Assembly: GCA_030522415.1 (NCBI GenBank)
Contig: CM060108.1
Coordinates: forward strand, 40,105,756 to 40,169,755
Source: Channallabes apus
Taxonomy: Eukaryota; Chordata; Actinopteri; Siluriformes; Clariidae
Direction of reading: 5' to 3'
DNA length: 64,000 nucleotides
The notes beneath the pieces were generated by a model. The model was not told where the DNA came from. It did no database searches and was given only the letters and a program-made list of their open reading frames with translations. How positions within the stretch are numbered: position 1 is the stretch's first letter; the number at the start of each line of letters is the position of its first letter. The translations under genes were made by a program, and so were the position numbers. Below are positions 63,817-64,000 of the stretch, one piece after another.

Positions 63817-64000
63817 GTAGGAATACCGAAGGAAACTAGTAAAAAAATATTTTGTTTTGGGTGTTTATGTCAATTAATTCCTGCCTGAAATTAAATATTC
63901 TGATATTTTGCCAAACTGAAATGAACATTTACTTCAAACACGATGAAGGTTAGACTGTACAATATGCAGGGAAAACAAACTCAAACAAAGCAACATGAAA

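Larger units (their letters stand above)
6660..64000 (+). other. Fc-receptor-like (FcRL) transmembrane Ig-superfamily gene, partial at 3' end
   Basis: Gene span covering two signal-peptide exons, three D1+D2 Ig exon pairs, D3, D4, a transmembrane exon and three cytoplasmic exons, all phase 1 at every junction and all multiples of three except the first. The product would be a leukocyte surface receptor of the fish Fc-receptor-like type. Ligand binding (immunoglobulin or other) cannot be read from sequence. The 14.5-kb gap between exons 1 and 2 and the 15-kb introns later are filled with transposons. Linking exon 1 to the rest is inference from compatible phase and a coherent signal peptide. 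The gene continues beyond 64000. Confidence 0.75.

Overview
The window reads as teleost fish genomic DNA, possibly an ostariophysan such as a catfish (that narrower guess is inference). The evidence is a fish-type Fc-receptor-like immunoglobulin gene split into short phase-1 exons with GT/AG introns, dense Tc1/mariner, hAT, L2 and Rex1-type elements, tRNA-derived SINEs, long (GT)n tracts, and no prokaryotic gene organisation.

The backbone is one plus-strand gene for a transmembrane Fc-receptor-like (FcRL) protein that runs from about 6.6 kb past the right edge. It has a two-exon signal peptide (6660-6690, 21160-21195), three copies of an Ig-domain exon pair D1+D2 (26846-27954; 34116-45943; 47299-56735), single D3 and D4 exons (57559-57825, 62902-63150), a transmembrane exon (63244-63351) and at least three small cytoplasmic exons. 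All internal exons are in phase 1, so any can be skipped without losing frame. The first two D1 copies look damaged: both have GT changed to TT at the expected splice donor, and the second also lost a core cysteine and is split by 8.5 kb of nested transposons.

Left edge (1-1300): N-terminal exons of a minus-strand gene resembling the multicopy fish G2/M-phase E3-ligase-like family, with a CCAAT/GC-box promoter and one frame break at a G homopolymer. 2.7-6.3 kb: an L2 LINE carrying a Tc1-type MITE, then a ZBED-type hAT remnant carrying a second hAT MITE with a perfect 8-bp target duplication. 6.3-26 kb: large introns with Tc1 remnants, a LINE ORF1 split by a Harbinger-like element, SINEs, a hAT remnant with a solo LTR, and a nearly intact Tc1 element. 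28.5-33.3 kb: endogenous-retrovirus integrase remnant, LINE fragments and a solo LTR.

34.2-42.7 kb: a hAT element sits inside Ig exon D1b. Within it lie a very young full-length Ty3/gypsy chromovirus of the sushi type (identical 383-bp LTRs, 5-bp target duplication, self-priming site, G GGA AAC slippery site, intact 1150-codon pol, chromodomain) and a long fold-back element that itself contains another hAT-type element.

43-62.6 kb: more Tc1 derivatives, a 3.4-kb terminal-inverted-repeat element with BEN-domain-like and piggyBac-like remnants, two nested Tc1 elements (the inner one has its catalytic Glu changed to Gln), a Rex1-type LINE, and SINEs with clear target duplications. I found no rRNA, functional tRNA, CRISPR array or other prokaryotic feature.
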